64,000 nucleotides of DNA from Viscum album (GCA_963277665.1 OY728165.1:1150192050-1150256049); one strand, 5' to 3'; shown: positions 23,601 to 36,335, counted from the stretch's first letter. A program made the numbers and translations. Notes: generated from the sequence alone by a model not told the origin.

Positions 23601-26600
23601 TGTCACGACCTATCCTCCGGACCAGTGTCGTGACTACCCAAATCCTGCCTTCCATAGACCAGGGGATATCGAATAGCACCAAAGGCATAAATCCCTAAGA
23701 TGGGAAGGAATTTCTTTTATAATGTGTAGACACACACAACAGAGTACAAGCTGGAAGTAACACACTAAGAAAAAATGTATACAAAGGAGTGATGAAAAGT
23801 AATAGGGGCTGGAAATACAATACCAATAAGAAAGTACAAGTATAACTAAAAAACAAGTACAACTGTTGAAAAATAAAGCAGTTATTGGGTCGTCCTCTGA
23901 GAAAACCTACCTAAAGGGTAGGTACAGATGGCCTCCTCAGCACTCTACGTCCATCAGTCTCCTTCGTGTACAGACTCATCATGAGCTCCACCTCTGGGTA
24001 CCATCCATTCTTACAACTCAGATCCTCAGTCAGCACTGTCCATCGTCTGAAACCAACACAACGAGTTGTGGGCATAGCTCGTATAGGGGTGAGTATAACG
24101 ATACTCAGTAGGGACCTTGAGACCCTCAATGTCTCACAAAATCCAATAAGGATAAACCAAAAAATATGAAATCAATAGATTACCTGACTTATGTATGTGC
24201 CCATACATATACCTAAGTTATCAAATAATATGTCTCAATCATGAGGTAAACACAAAAGTAACTAAATCGGCTCAACTAGGATTTTTATTCACATTGTCAA
24301 AACCACAGATACTGGAGAACTCCTCCTCTGTCAAGTATAGTGGGAATGTCGCCACAACTAGGTGCTTTCCACTAACCTTGGACTGCTGAGGTACTTCTCC
24401 TGTTGAGTATTGTGGGTCTACCATGCTCACACAAAGGCACTCCCCACTGTGGGTCTGCTGCCAACTACTAGGTGCCCCCCCTAATAGCTTGTAGAGGTAC
24501 TCCTCCTATAGAGTAACATAGGTCTCCCGCCAACTACCAGGTGCTCCTCCACCGTGGGTCTACATCCAACTACCAGGAACTCCCCACTGGGCTCGTAAAA
24601 TCACTCCGATTCGAATCGGTTAAGTAGTTGTTAGGTCTAGGCCTGCTAATAGGTCTCCATACTCCCCTCGCTCGTCTCCGGGAGGGTCCGGTCCACGAGC
24701 TACAGTTCGAAACTCTAATTATCATGAAGTACCACGTAGAATTATCTCAATGGTTTGCCTCATCATAGGGGTCTCAACGCAACAGACAACGCGTTCATCA
24801 GATGTCTAATCTATGAGTTATAAGCTTCTTAGTCTCAAGGGCCTGGTGGGATGCGCATATGATCAAACTTGACCGTATCTCAACATTACCATGAACTTTA
24901 GTGGGGTATACTAAAAGGGACCATCATTCTCTAAGAAAACCAGTGCCATTGACGGTTCGTCAAAAAGTCATCCGGTGCCAAAGATATGGCCAAAGGAAGT
25001 AATTGTCAGTAATGGGCATGGGCCCGGTCTGACCCGGTCAGACCGATTCAGCCCAACCCAGACTAGGCTGACCTGGTATGGATCGACCCAGTCACACCCA
25101 CTAGGTCTGACCCAGCCTATTGGGTGGGTCAGACCTCTATGTTCGGCCCAGTCCGCTGGGCCCAACCAAGCGAACTTCAGGGGCCTTTCGATCGGCACCG
25201 CATGGGGCGCGACTCAGGTGGATCAGTCTGGAAGGCCAAGCTGGTGCATCCAGCGACGCTGCGAAGGATGTCGCAGGCTGGATCGGGAGGCCGAGAAGCT
25301 GGTGGAAGTAGGTCAGGGCGCGTGGGGGGTGCGGGTAGGCCGTGCGGGGCACCAGGTAGGCGGCGTGGGTGGCCTTGGGCAAGCAGGATGACAGCCTGGT
25401 GGCGGCCAGGCTGGCCGGTTCGGTGTGGCTTGGGCCAGCACGGGGCGGCGGTGTTTGGCCGGGAGAACCGGTTCACCGTGGTGGTAGCATAGTTCGTAGA
25501 GTCCATGGGTAGCATAGCCATTGGAATTTCCACCTTTGTCGCCTCATTGTTTCCTCGAAGAACACCACAAAAAAGAAAAATCGACGGAGGATGTCGGGCC
25601 ATGTTAGGTTAGACCACATCCTCCACGTTTAAGGTGGTATCAATTGGTTCATCTATAAAAGAAGATGAACAATAATTAATTTCATCACATAGCATCGATT
25701 CCTTTCATTCGATGATGAGAAGAAGAAAAGAAAAGCATAAACATGCAATAACCCCCTTCTTGGATTGCCAAGCGTCAATGGCGAAGTCATGGGAAGAAGA
25801 TGTAGTTGTTGTTCGTTGCGTCTGTCACACACTTTCGACTTCCGAGTTCACACGACGGTTGTGGAAGTGGCTCCACATTGGTAAGTGTCCAGGGAAAAAG
25901 TCAAAGAAGGATCATCACTAGCATTCTTTTTTGTAATAATGAATTCTTCGTTCTTCATTGGGAGGATTCTCTCTTCTCCCAATAATCCTCCTTCCCAACT
26001 TCCACCCAAAATGCCAAATGAAAATAATAGAAGGAATAGTTTTTCTATTATTTTGTTGGCACAACAGTTCACATTTGAGAATTAAATTAAGAGTATCCCC
26101 CTAATTAATTCATGGGAGTTGGCATGAATTAATTATGGGATATTGGCACAAATTAAAAGTTAGGGGAGTGGGATCCATTAAGGTAGGGGTGGTCAAGGAG
26201 TTTCTCCCCATTTAATGGGGAGTTGAGGAATCAAGAGGCTCTCCCTCATTAATGAGGGAGATTTGAGAGGTTTTCCTCTCCTCCCATTAATAGGGGGTTA
26301 AGCCCCGTGGGGTCCCCACAACATTAATCCTCTCATGGGAGGTTTAGTTCACGTGGGCCCCACCACCATAACCTCTAATGAGAAGTAATAGTGTGGTGAC
26401 CCCACCTCCAACCTCCATGAGGAGGTTTTAACCACCACACACCAAATGGAGGCTCAAATAAAATAATGTATGGGTAGACATTATTTTATTATTATTTTCA
26501 AGAAAACCCAAAAATTAACTTCTATTCTCGACTCACTGTTGTTGAAGTGAAAGTCTCCTAAATCGAATATTGGCACTGTGAGATCAATGGTGCCCTAGGA

Positions 26601-26783
26601 TTTCAATTCCGAGCACTGGTTCAAAAGTTATAAAAATTGGCTTGTACTTTTACTAAACATACCCGAACAAAAACATCCGAAATTGATTCTTGGCACACCG
26701 GGCCTCGGAATCAAGCACCGTAAATGGGACTTGTAAAAATCCCATGTATTAAAAAAAATCCACGAGATTTCTGGGTCTTTACA
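23601..26783 (-). repeat. 3' LTR of element F
   Basis: Plus strand TGTCACGACC...GTCTTTACA. It contains a G+C-rich island (about 24960-25600) with inverted repeats, a sharp contrast to the AT-rich window. The proline/glycine/arginine-rich open frames in both strands of that island reflect composition, differ between the two LTRs and resemble no protein. Confidence 0.9.
25026..25135. repeat. GC-rich inverted repeats in the F LTR
   Basis: GGTCTGAC/GTCAGACC arms separated by three bases at 25026-25044, and GGTCTGACCC/GGGTCAGACC arms separated by 12 bases at 25104-25135, set in a run of imperfect GGTC.GACC units. The other LTR has the same region at about 33085-33230 with similar but rearranged units. 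Confidence 0.8.
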
Positions 26784-26795
26784 TTCTCCCCACCC
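26784..26795 (-). promoter_or_regulatory. Polypurine tract of element F
   Basis: The complement is GGGTGGGGAGAA, immediately before the TGTAAAGACC start of the 3' LTR and 34 bases after the pol stop codon. Confidence 0.85.
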
Positions 26796-26829
26796 AAGGG
26801 ATTTAGATCTCTATAAGCTACAACTCGAA

Positions 26830-29800
26830 CTAAGGGAACAAATGGGGGTACTGAGCACGCATCTGAGCCTCCCACTCCCATGTGCTCTCCCGGAGGTTAC
26901 CGTGCTACCAGCGAACGCGCCCCAGAGGTATCAAACATCCACGTAAGACCCGATCATATCGATCCTCAATCTCCATTAGGAACACCGTAAAAGTCGCCCC
27001 ATCATTGACATCAAACTCTCCATGGTCAATGATATGAGAAGGGTCTTGCACATATCTCCTCAGCTGAGATACGTGGAATATGTCATGCGCACGGTGTAAC
27101 TAAGGTAGAAGAGCTAATCGGTAAGCCACCTCACCAACTCTAATGATGAACTGAAAAGGTCCTATGAATATCAGAGAAAACTATCCACCTCGGCCAAATA
27201 TCCATAGAACTCGTTGAGGTGAGACCCGTAGAAAGATGTGGTCACCATCCTCGAACTCCAGAGGCCTCCATCACCTATCATCATATGACTTCTGCCTACT
27301 CTGTGCAGTCTTGATCTACTCCTGGATGATCTACACCTTCCCCGTGGTAGCTCATACCATCTCTGGTCCCACTAGTGCTGACTCCCTTGGGTCTGTCTAG
27401 CACAAGGGTGATCTGCATGGTTTCCCATACAACACATTAAAAGGGGCCATCCCTATAGTGGAGTGATAGATGTTGTTGTGTGAAAACTCCACCAAAGTTA
27501 AGTGATCCTCCCAGCTATGACTGAAGTCGAGGACACAAACACAGAGCATGTCCTCGAGAGTCTGAATGGTCCTCTCAATCTAGCCATCCATCTGAGGATG
27601 GAAGGCGGTGCTCAGACGAAGCTATGTCTTGAAATCCTCCTGCAACCACTTCCATATCCCAGAATGAAACCGTGCATCGTGATCAGAGACAATAGAAGAA
27701 GGTACTCCATGTAGCTGCACAATCTCCGGCACATAGAGGCACTATAATCTCTCTACTAAGCCCTGCTATCTGATTGGTATGAAGTGGACCAACTTGGTGA
27801 GTCGGTCAAAGATCACCCAAATCGAGTCGTGTCCCCTAGATGTACGTGGAAGAACCGTCACGAAGTCCATGGATATCTCATCCCACTTTTACTCTGGGAC
27901 CTCTAAAGGCTAAACCAAGCCTACTGGTACCTGGTGATCTGGCTTCACTTGCTAATAAGCGAGGCACTGAGAGACAAAATCTGCTACTAACTTCTTCATA
28001 CCTGGCCACCAGTGCTGTCGTCGAAGGTCCTGATACATCTTTGCCACTCCTAGATATACCGCTAGAGGGGAAGTGTGGAACTCCCTCAACACTTCCTCCT
28101 GAAGTGCTACTGGTATCAAGGTACATCCTCTGAAGAGGATAACGTGCTCCCCACATTTAGAAAATCCATCAGGTGCTTGCCCTGTGCATATCTGAGCACG
28201 TTGTGTCTCACAGTCAGCATCTCCACGCTGTGCCTCCCTAACTCACTGAAGAAGTGGGAGAGTTACTGTAAGAGACTATAGAAAGGCTGCTCCATCTCTA
28301 TCCACAAAAGATATCTGTAAAGTAGCTATCTACTCTGTCACCTCGCCTAGAAGTTGTTTTATAGTTCTCCTGCTATGTGAATTTGCAACAAAGTTCCCCT
28401 TCCCAGGAGTATAGACTATCTCGAAGTCATAGTCCTGGAGGAACTCAAGCCAATGTCGTTGTCTTAGGTTCAGGTCCTTCTGAGAGTAGATATACCTGAG
28501 ACTATTGTAATCAAAGTACACTATAAAACGTTCACCCAGCAAATAGTGTCACCACATCATCAAGTCGAAGACCACTGCTGCTAATTCCAAGTCATGGGTA
28601 GCGTAGTTCTACTCATGTTGTCTCAGCTACCGAGAACCATTCATGATCATTGCTCGCTCCGGCATCAGGACAGACCCGAGTCTGGTCCCTGATGTGTCAT
28701 AGTAGACTATGTACCCAATTCCTTCCTCTGGAAGCCTCAAGATGGGGGAAATAGTCATCCTCAGTCTTAGATCCTGAAAGCTCTGATGGCATCTCTCCAA
28801 CCACATGAAGGGTTGCCCCTTCTTCATCAAGGCTGATGGTGGTGGTGCAACTCTGTAGAAGTCTGGAACGAATCTCCGTTAGTATCCAGTCAAACCCAAG
28901 AAACTGTGTACCTCCATCACACTCCTGGGTGGCCCCCAAGAAAGCTCCACCACAATATTCACCGGATACACTGCAACTCTAGCCTCTGAGATGATGTGAC
29001 CCATAAAGTGAAACTATCAGATCCAAAACTGTCACTTCGAGAGATTACCATAAGGCTGGGGCTCTCGGAGTGTGTCCTGTACTACTTGCAATTGTTAATC
29101 ATGCTCCTCCTCAGTAGTCAAGAGGATGAAAATGTCATCGGTGAAGAATACAACAAAGCGATCAAGGTATGGCTGAGAGATCCTATTCATGAGTACCATG
29201 AAAACTGCTAGAGCACTGGTTATGCTGAAAGGCATAACCAAGAACTCGTAGTGACCGTACCAACATCTGAAGGTCATCTTTTTCACATCCTCATATCGAA
29301 CTCTAAGATGGTGATAGCCTGATCTGAGGTCTATCTTCACGAACAACTGTGCTCCCTTTAGCTGATCAAAGAGATCATCAATCCATGGGAGTAGGTACTT
29401 GTTCTTCACGGTCACCTGGTTTAGGTGACAGTAGTCAACACAAAGCCTCAAGATCACATCCTCCTTCCTGGTGAATAGAATTGGGGATTCCCATGGAGAA
29501 ACACTGGGCCAGATGAATCCCTTCCCCTCTAAGTCCTCCAGCTATACCAACAGCTCACAAAGCACAACAGGAGCCATCCAATATGCTGGAGTACATATCA
29601 GTGTCATCCTGGGGTACAAGTCCATGTATAAGTCCACCTCTCTACAAGGAGTAAGTCCTGGAACATCAGTATTGAAAACATCCGCGTACTGGTCCACCAC
29701 TATAGGATAGATCATACTCTCCACATCAACTGCTCCAAGGGTAAGGCAGGCGAACAGATGAGTGATCAGTTGTACCCTCCTCCAAGTAAGTCTGTCATAC

Positions 29801-29900
29801 ACTACAAAGGCTCCCTTCTCGCCGTTGAATGTTAACCTTGTCCCATACATGCAGACACACTGCACTTTTCACCTAATACAGTTGATCTGAACATGGACTG
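26830..29900 (-). pseudogene. pol of element F: RT, RNase H, integrase, chromodomain
   Basis: Element order from 29900 down. The RT linker DVFNTDVPGLTP (29680s) is followed by [33 protein letters not shown] and the active site FFTDDIFI (aspartates in 29134-29139). RNase H: THDLELAAVVF, YSQKDLNLRQRHWLEFLQDY and TPGKGN (28570-28380). Integrase: CLAY..VK zinc region, ISMDFV (27885), [10 protein letters not shown] (27680) and FHPQMDG..IERT (27595), so all three acidic catalytic residues remain. C-terminus: EVAYRLAL, DIFHVSQLRRYV, VLRG.LIPLGRVRW, then TWEWEAQMRAQYPHLFP and a stop at 26830-26832. In-frame stops (for example GY.RRF in RT and DG.IERT in integrase) and frameshifts interrupt it. The identity is very clear; it cannot encode a working polyprotein. 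Confidence 0.9.
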
Positions 29901-30150
29901 TAGATAACTAGTCCATACCCAAGATGACATCATAAGGCCTTGAAACCGCTATGAGGAGATCTCAGCCGAAGCTCTCACCTTATAGAGTAATCTCACACTT
30001 TTGGAACTAGTGTGTAATCCTTGAGTCTTATCCTGTAGGAGTATCTAGCTATAAGGATCAAGCCAATGGCTCTGTTGGAATCTCCAAGATCCGAACGAGG
30101 TCAGTGGAAATAAAAGTGTGACTGGCACCTATGTATATAAGAACTATAGT
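29900..30150 (-). pseudogene. Aspartic protease remnant of element F
   Basis: Reads LIYIGASHTFIS near 30100-30140 where retroelement proteases have a (F)D-S/T-G-A core. The aspartate position is tyrosine, so the catalytic residue is lost. The LGM-D-W-like end of the domain follows near 29920, then QINCIR. It lies directly upstream of the RT linker. Confidence 0.75.
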
Positions 30151-30249
30151 TAAGGTGGGGTAGACCTAGATCATACCTAGAATCATCTCTAGAGCGCCAT
30201 GAGAATAAGCCTCAGCTTCCTAGAGCTGAGCTCTCCCCTGTCCAACTAC

Positions 30250-31410
30250 TCCTTGCAGTCGGGGTGGACCTCCTGGCGGTGGTGGCAGTAACACCTCAAA
30301 TTGTCACCCACTGCCTGCTGCACGACCAACTCCTCTGCCACGTCTACCTGCTCCATACGGACCACCTCGATCGAATCTATATATCTGCATGGGCTGTCCT
30401 TTGACCATCTTATGATCATCTGAATGGTTGGTCGGAAAGTCACATGCCATGTGATTCTATCTCCACTTCGGGTTCCCCACACAACCGGGTGCCCTGCACA
30501 ACCGGGTGCCCCACATAGTGGTGGACTAGTACGCGGATTTTTTTCTTGCTCCTGGAATGTCTGGATCTGTCTCCACTTTGGGTACCCCGTACAACCGATT
30601 CTGAGTTGTGCGGTCGTCCACCTATAGGTCTAGTCTGCTTGGACCTCTACGACATCTCTCTACTGCCAGCTGCAGAAGACTGCGCTGCATGTCGACTGGT
30701 GGTGGGTCTCGCTACTGGAGACTTCTCAGCAAGGAAACTCTCCACTAAAAAGTCTCTCTCCAACACCACTACCTACATCGGGATACTAAGGGAGATCATC
30801 GAAGCCCTGATCTCTCGCCTGAGTCCCTGCTCGAAGGTTCGGGCCCTGAATAATGGGGCACGTTCCATATTAGTGGAGTAGCGTGAGAGGTATGTGAACC
30901 TTGCTGAGTACTGAGGTACAGTCATGCTACCCTACTGTAGATGCAGTTGCTCCTATATATGCACCACTCATAGGGTGGCTGGGACAAACTCTGTCTGAAA
31001 TAGGCTCTCGAAGTCAGCCCAGAGTATCGTCATCTTGTCATGCACCGGGAGCATCAGACTCCACCATCTTCCTACTGCTGCCAAAGGAGACTCATGGGAA
31101 GGATTATCATAAGGTCTGCTAGTGTCTTTACCAGTCCGAAGAATCTCACCACAGCCTCCAGCCAATCCTCATCCACATGTGGGTCCATCTCTCCCTTGAT
31201 CCTGGGTGGCCTCTGGTGCTGGAACTCATGCAATGCGCTCAAGCGGTGGGCATTGTTTGCTGCTAGGGATGGTGGCATCAGTGGCCCAATGGGTAGTGGT
31301 ATCACTACTGCCTCGTCTAGAAAAGGGCCATGCACCAAGGCCTCGTCGATTGGTGGTCTATATGCACGAACAACTATTCGGGCTCTAAATGGTCATCCGT
31401 GGGGAGGCAT
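30250..31410 (-). pseudogene. gag remnant of element F
   Basis: An ATG at 31410 begins MPPHG and then a stop. The following stretch contains RPPRIKGEMDPHVDEDWLEAV (31200s), matching the Gag PP.F.G..DP..A..W motif, and ILWADFESLFQTEFVP (31010s), matching the W..F...F...F.P motif. The zinc-knuckle part is scrambled by a 17-bp repeat expansion at 30470-30520; HMACDF near 30440 may be its last piece. Several frameshifts. Confidence 0.75.
30470..30520 (+). repeat. 17-bp tandem repeat in the gag region of F
   Basis: Three consecutive 17-base units: GGGTTCCCCACACAACC, GGGTGCCCTGCACAACC and GGGTGCCCCACATAGTG. A fourth unit, GGGTACCCCGTACAACC, lies at 30580-30596 and is preceded by the same CTCCACTT as the first, which suggests a segment duplication of about 110 bp. 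Unit length is not a multiple of three, so each copy shifts the frame. Confidence 0.8.
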
Positions 31411-31684
31411 CTTGAAAGAAACAGATGTGACAAAGTCAAAATATTATACTTCATGAGATGACCTGGTTGAGATGACTTAAAGAAAAACTTTTGAAAACAC
31501 ACACAGAATCAGTGTTTTCATGCACTGAGCCAGAGATCCGAAATCAGGGTCCTTGTGTTTGGATACGTCGTCCTGTGCACCAACACTAGACTCTGGGAAC
31601 TGAAAACCACACTTAGAACCCATAAAATTATTGCATCATTGAAAAGAAAGATCAGAATCCTATGTTCAGCAGTAGAACTGACTC

Positions 31685-31696
31685 CTCTAATACCAA
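31685..31696 (-). promoter_or_regulatory. Primer-binding site of element F
   Basis: The complement is TTGGTATTAGAG, one base different from the usual TTGGTATCAGAG, touching the LTR end at 31697. Confidence 0.8.
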
Positions 31697-34600
31697 TTTT
31701 TCATGACTCGTCCTCGAGACCCATGTTGTGACTACCCCAAACCCGCCTTCCATAGGCCATGGGTTGGCAATTAGCCCCAAATGCATAAAATCCCTAAGTT
31801 GAGAAGGAATTGAATTTATAAAGTGTAAATACACACAACAGAGTACGAGCTGGAAGTAAAACACTAAGAAAAACGATATACAAAGGAGTGTTGAAATGTA
31901 AAAGGGGTCAGAAATACAAGCCCAAAAGGAAAGAACAAGTATAACTGAAGAAAAGAAAATCAGCTACTAGGTCGTCCTCTGGGAAATCCTACCTGAAGGG
32001 TAGGTACATATGGCCTCCTCAGCCCTCTACGTCTGTCAGTATCCTCTGTGTGCTGACTCGTCGTGAGCTCCACCTCTGGGTACTGTCCTGTCCTACTACT
32101 CTAATCCTCAGTCAGCGTTGTTCATCATCTACAACCAACACAACGAGGTGTGGGCATAGCCCGTGTAGGGGTGAATATAACGATACTCAATAAGAACCCC
32201 GAGACCCCCATGGTATCACAAAATCCAATAAGGATAAAACACAATGTATTAAATCAACAGATAACCCCATATATGCTCATACATATACCTAAGTTATCAA
32301 GTAATCCATCTCAATCATGAAGTAAACACAAAAGTCACTGACTCAGCTCAAACAGTATTTTTATTCACATTATCAAACCCACGACTACTGGAGAACTCCT
32401 CCTCTGTCGAGTACAGTGGGCATGCTGCCACAACCAGGCGCTTCCCACTAACCTTGGACTGTTGAGGTACTCCTCCTATCGAGTATTGTGGGTCTACTGC
32501 GCTCACATAGAGGCACCCCCACTGTGGGTCCGCCACTAACTACCAAGATATCCCCCTAATAGCCTGCATAGGTACTCCTCCTATCGAGTACTGAGGGTCT
32601 TCCGCCAACTAATATGCTCTCCTCTGGCATGGGTCTATTGCCAACTACCAGGCTCTCCCCACTGGGCTAGTTGAATCACTCCAAGTTGAATCGATCAAGC
32701 AGTCGTCGGGTCTCAGCCAGCTACTAGGTCTCCGTACTCCACTCGTTCATCTCTAGAAGGGTCCACTCCACGAGATACAAGTCTATATAGAAACTTTCAT
32801 GAAGTCCCATGTAGAAGTATCTCAAAGGACCACCCCGTCATAGGGGCCTCAACGCAACAGATGGCGCGTCAATCAGACGCCCGGTCTGTGAGTTATAAGC
32901 TTTTTAGTCCAAGGGGCCCAGTTGGATTTGTGTATGATCCAACCTAACCATATCTCAACATTACATCGAACTCTAGTGGGTTATACTCAAAGGGATCGTT
33001 GTGCTCCATGAAAACCAGCGCCGCTGACGGTTCTTCAAACGGTCATCCGGTGCCAAAGATATGGCCAAAGGAAATAATGGTCAGTAATGGGCCAGGGCCT
33101 GGTCCGACCTGGTCAGACCGATTCGGCCCAACCCTGACTGGGCCAACCCGGTCTGGGTTGACCCGGTCAGCCCACTATATTCATCCCGATCTGCTGGGCC
33201 CAGCCCAGCAGACTGTGGGGCCTTTCGTTCGGCACCGCGCGGTGTGAGGCCAGGGTGGCTCGGTCTAGAAGGACAAGCCGACTCAGCCAGCGATGCCCTG
33301 AGGGAAGTCGCGGGCTGGCTTGGGAGGCCTGGAGGCTGGTGGTAGCTGGGCAGGGTGTGGGGGGGTCGAGCAGGTCGTTCGGGGCATGGGCCTTCTGTGC
33401 GAGGCGTTGGGTAGGCCGCGCGGGGTGCCGACAGGCCACGCGGGGGGGCGATAGGTCGCGCCGTGCACGGGCAGGTCGTGCGGGGGGCCGCGGGCAGGCG
33501 GGATGGAAGCCAGGTGGTGTCCAGGTTGGCCGGTTCGGCACAGCTCAGGCCGGCGGTGTTCGGTCGAGAGCACTGGTGCACCAAGGGGGCGGCGCGGTTC
33601 ACAGATACAGTGGGTAGCGCAGTGTTTGTCATTTACACATTCGTCGCCTCGTTGCCGCTTTTAAGAACACCACAAGAAAGAAAAATTGTTGGAGGATGTT
33701 AGGCCATGTTAGGTTGGCCCACATCCTCCATGTTTAAGGTGGTATCAATTGGTTCATCAAGAAAAGAATATGAACAAGAATTATTTTTATCACTTTTCAT
33801 CGATTCCTTTCATTCGATGATGAGAAGAAGAAAAGAAAAGCATCAACATGCAATAACCCCCTACCTGGATTGTCAGGTGTCAATGGTGAAGTCATAGGAA
33901 GAATAAGTAGTCATCTTTTGTCATGTCCGCCAGAAACTTTCAACTTCCGAGTTTGCACGACCGTTGTGGAAGTGGATCCACATTGGTAGGTGTCCGGTTA
34001 AAAAGTTGAAGAAGGATCGTCACTGGAATTCTTCGTTGGAAGAACACATTCTGCATTCTTTGTTTGGAGGATTATCTATTCTCCTAATAATCCTCCTTCC
34101 CGACTTCCACCCAAATTCCAAATGAAAATAACAGAAGGAAGAGTTTGTTTATTATTTTGTTGGCACAATAGTTCAAATTGGATAATTAAATTAAGAGGCT
34201 CCCCCCTAATTAATTTACGAGAGTTGGCATGAATTAATTAGGGGATATTGGAACATATTAAAAGTTAGGGGATTTGTCTCCATCAATGTGGGTTCTGGTC
34301 AAGGAGTTTCTCCCCATTTAATGGGGATTTGAGTAATCAAGAGGCTCTCCCTCGTTAATGAGGGTGAGTTGAGAGGTTTTCCTCTCCTCCTATTAATAGG
34401 GGTTAAGCCCCATGGGTTCCCCACCACATTAATCCTCTCATGGGAGGTGTAGTTCGGGTGGGCCCCACCACCATAACCTCTAATGAGAAGTTAAGGTGTG
34501 GTGGAGACACCTCCAACCTCCATGAGGAGGTTTTAACCACCACACACCAAATGTTGTCTCAAATGAAATAAAGTGTAGCTACACTTTATTTAATTACTTT

Positions 34601-34894
34601 TTTTTCAAGAAAACCAAAAATTAACTTCTATTCCCGACTCACTGTCGTCGAAGTGAAGGTATCCTTAAATGAATATCAGTGTTGCGAGTTCAACGGTTCC
34701 CTCAGATTTCAATTCCAAGCACTGGTTCAAAATTTATAAAAACTCACTCGTACATTTACTGAACATACCTGAACAAAAACTACAGAAATTGATTCTGGGC
34801 ACACCGGGCCTCAGAATCAAGCACCGTAAATTTTCGCGGACTCGTAAAAATCTCATTTATTAATAACAATCGATGATATTTTTAGGACATTACA
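31697..34894 (-). repeat. 5' LTR of element F
   Basis: Collinear with 23601-26783 (for example CACTGGTTCAAAA and GCACACCGGGCCTC near the right ends of both). The plus strand ends GGACATTACA. The GC island runs about 33030-33680. The TG at the left end has become TT. Confidence 0.9.
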
Positions 34895-34899
34895 GCTTA
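34895..34899 (+). repeat. Target-site duplication of F, right (GCTTA)
   Basis: Partner of GATTA at 23596-23600. Immediately to the right the D protease sequence resumes, complement reading CMFSRII, the counterpart of the C protease sequence. Confidence 0.75.
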
Positions 34900-36330
34900 A
34901 ATTATTCTACTAAACATGCAGCAAATGAAATAATGTATAGAACTAGAATAAAATAGTACAATCAATATTATTGAATGAATAAAAATAATACCTATCACTA
35001 CATATTTTTTAAGATCTACCTTAGTTCTAGTTATGGAATAATATTTCCCTTTCTCCATTATCATTATTGGCTGCTGATGTTGACTACACTTGAGGCTTGA
35101 GTTTTATTGAACTGGATTTCATAGTTCCCTTACTTCGTACATTTGAATCATTGAACCATAGGTGGTTCTATCCTTTATTACACCAAAATTTCATCATCCA
35201 AGTGTATATTAGAAATTAATGACCTTGGTGGACTTCTCTCCCACACTTAAAGATTTTACATATCCCTTTGAGGTAATTACCCTCATGATTCTTCCAAAAT
35301 TTTTGACTTTTTAGTGGTTAAGATTTTCATCCTCATTTTTCATTTGATTCTATAGGATGAAACTTCATATCTCATTTCATATATCCATAGCCACAAAAAC
35401 ATTCTATAAACTCCACCCCCACTTTTTATAGAACATCAAACATCTTCTTTATAACTCCCAATGTCTCTAATTAATAGAGCCTTTCTAGGTTTTGTATTTA
35501 AACTAATAAATAATCAATATATTTTTCTATAATTTTTGAAAAAAACTTGTGGCATACCATTCAAGCCTTGTTAAATTTTCTATCTAATCTGTGACATATT
35601 AACGTTCCTTTTTCTTCAACTCTAAAAATTATCTCTCTATCTTCTTATGAAGACTAAGAGAGATAAAACTATTAAAAAATATTTTACAAAATAATTACCA
35701 CTCAATTTCTTCAATTTCATACCTCAATTTAGTGTTCCTAAACATTATCCACCATTTATCACCCCCACTATCTTGAATATAAATGGCCAAAGTTACAATC
35801 TCTATCCCAGAACAGTGAATCCAAGAAAATTTATTCTCTATTGAGTAGAGCCACTATTCCAAAAATATTGGATATAAGATCAACTAAATGTTGATCGTCA
35901 TTACTGCATAAACGAATTGATATATAATTTTATCTCTATTAGGAAAATGAGGAACTTCAATATTATTTTTGATATTTTTCATAGCTAGAGAAATCTTTGT
36001 AATCATCTCTGTTAAATTTTTAAATCCACCTCACAAGGCATTTGGGTTATCATTCAAGCATTCACTGCATTTTCCCTCACATGAATTTTTGTCCAAGTTT
36101 ATATGGGTTCCTATTATTTTCTAAAATAAAAATGTTCTGAACAAAACATAAGTCAACAAGTCACGAATAAAAAAATTATTCCTAGGTCAAATTAACTCTT
36201 ATAGAATATCTTATAGGATCCACATGTTTATTATTTTTCAAAAAAAAATATAGTGTTATTACATATACTTAGTCTCATAACTAACAGTTTTCACTATTGT
36301 TATCTAATAAGAATTCCCAAATTTACTAAA
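34900..36330 (-). pseudogene. gag and protease start of element D
   Basis: Minus-strand IHYFICCMFSRII at 34900-34945 is the protease piece cut by F. At about 35130-35290 the reading KICKIFKCGREVHQGH followed by CNKG..HLWF resembles the C-x2-C...CG..GH zinc-knuckle region of Gag. The remaining 1 kb toward the primer-binding site should be gag matrix/capsid, but I could not align it. Stops throughout. Confidence 0.5.
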
Positions 36331-36335
36331 CCGTG

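Larger units (their letters stand above)
23601..34894 (-). mobile_element. Ty3/gypsy element F, nested in D
   Basis: Structurally complete: LTRs 23601-26783 (3183 bp) and 31697-34894 (3198 bp) with TG...CA ends, polypurine tract 26784-26795, pol 26830-29900, protease 29900-30150, gag 30250-31410 and primer-binding site 31685-31696. Codons and LTRs are much richer in G+C than the surroundings. In sampled stretches roughly one base in six differs between LTRs, so it is old. It inserted in the protease region of D in the same orientation. Chromodomain and integrase motifs place it with chromoviruses, but its LTRs show no hairpin triplet and little resemblance to the D/C/gag-only family. Confidence 0.9.

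Noticed and set aside
25177..25602. 141-codon open frame and overlapping frames on both strands
   Set aside because: Same GC island in the other LTR; composition artefact.
33081..33632. 183-codon open frame, proline/arginine/alanine-rich, the longest in the window
   Set aside because: It lies in the GC island of the F LTR, where stop codons are rare in several frames on both strands. The other LTR copy does not keep the frame or the protein, and no motif is recognisable.
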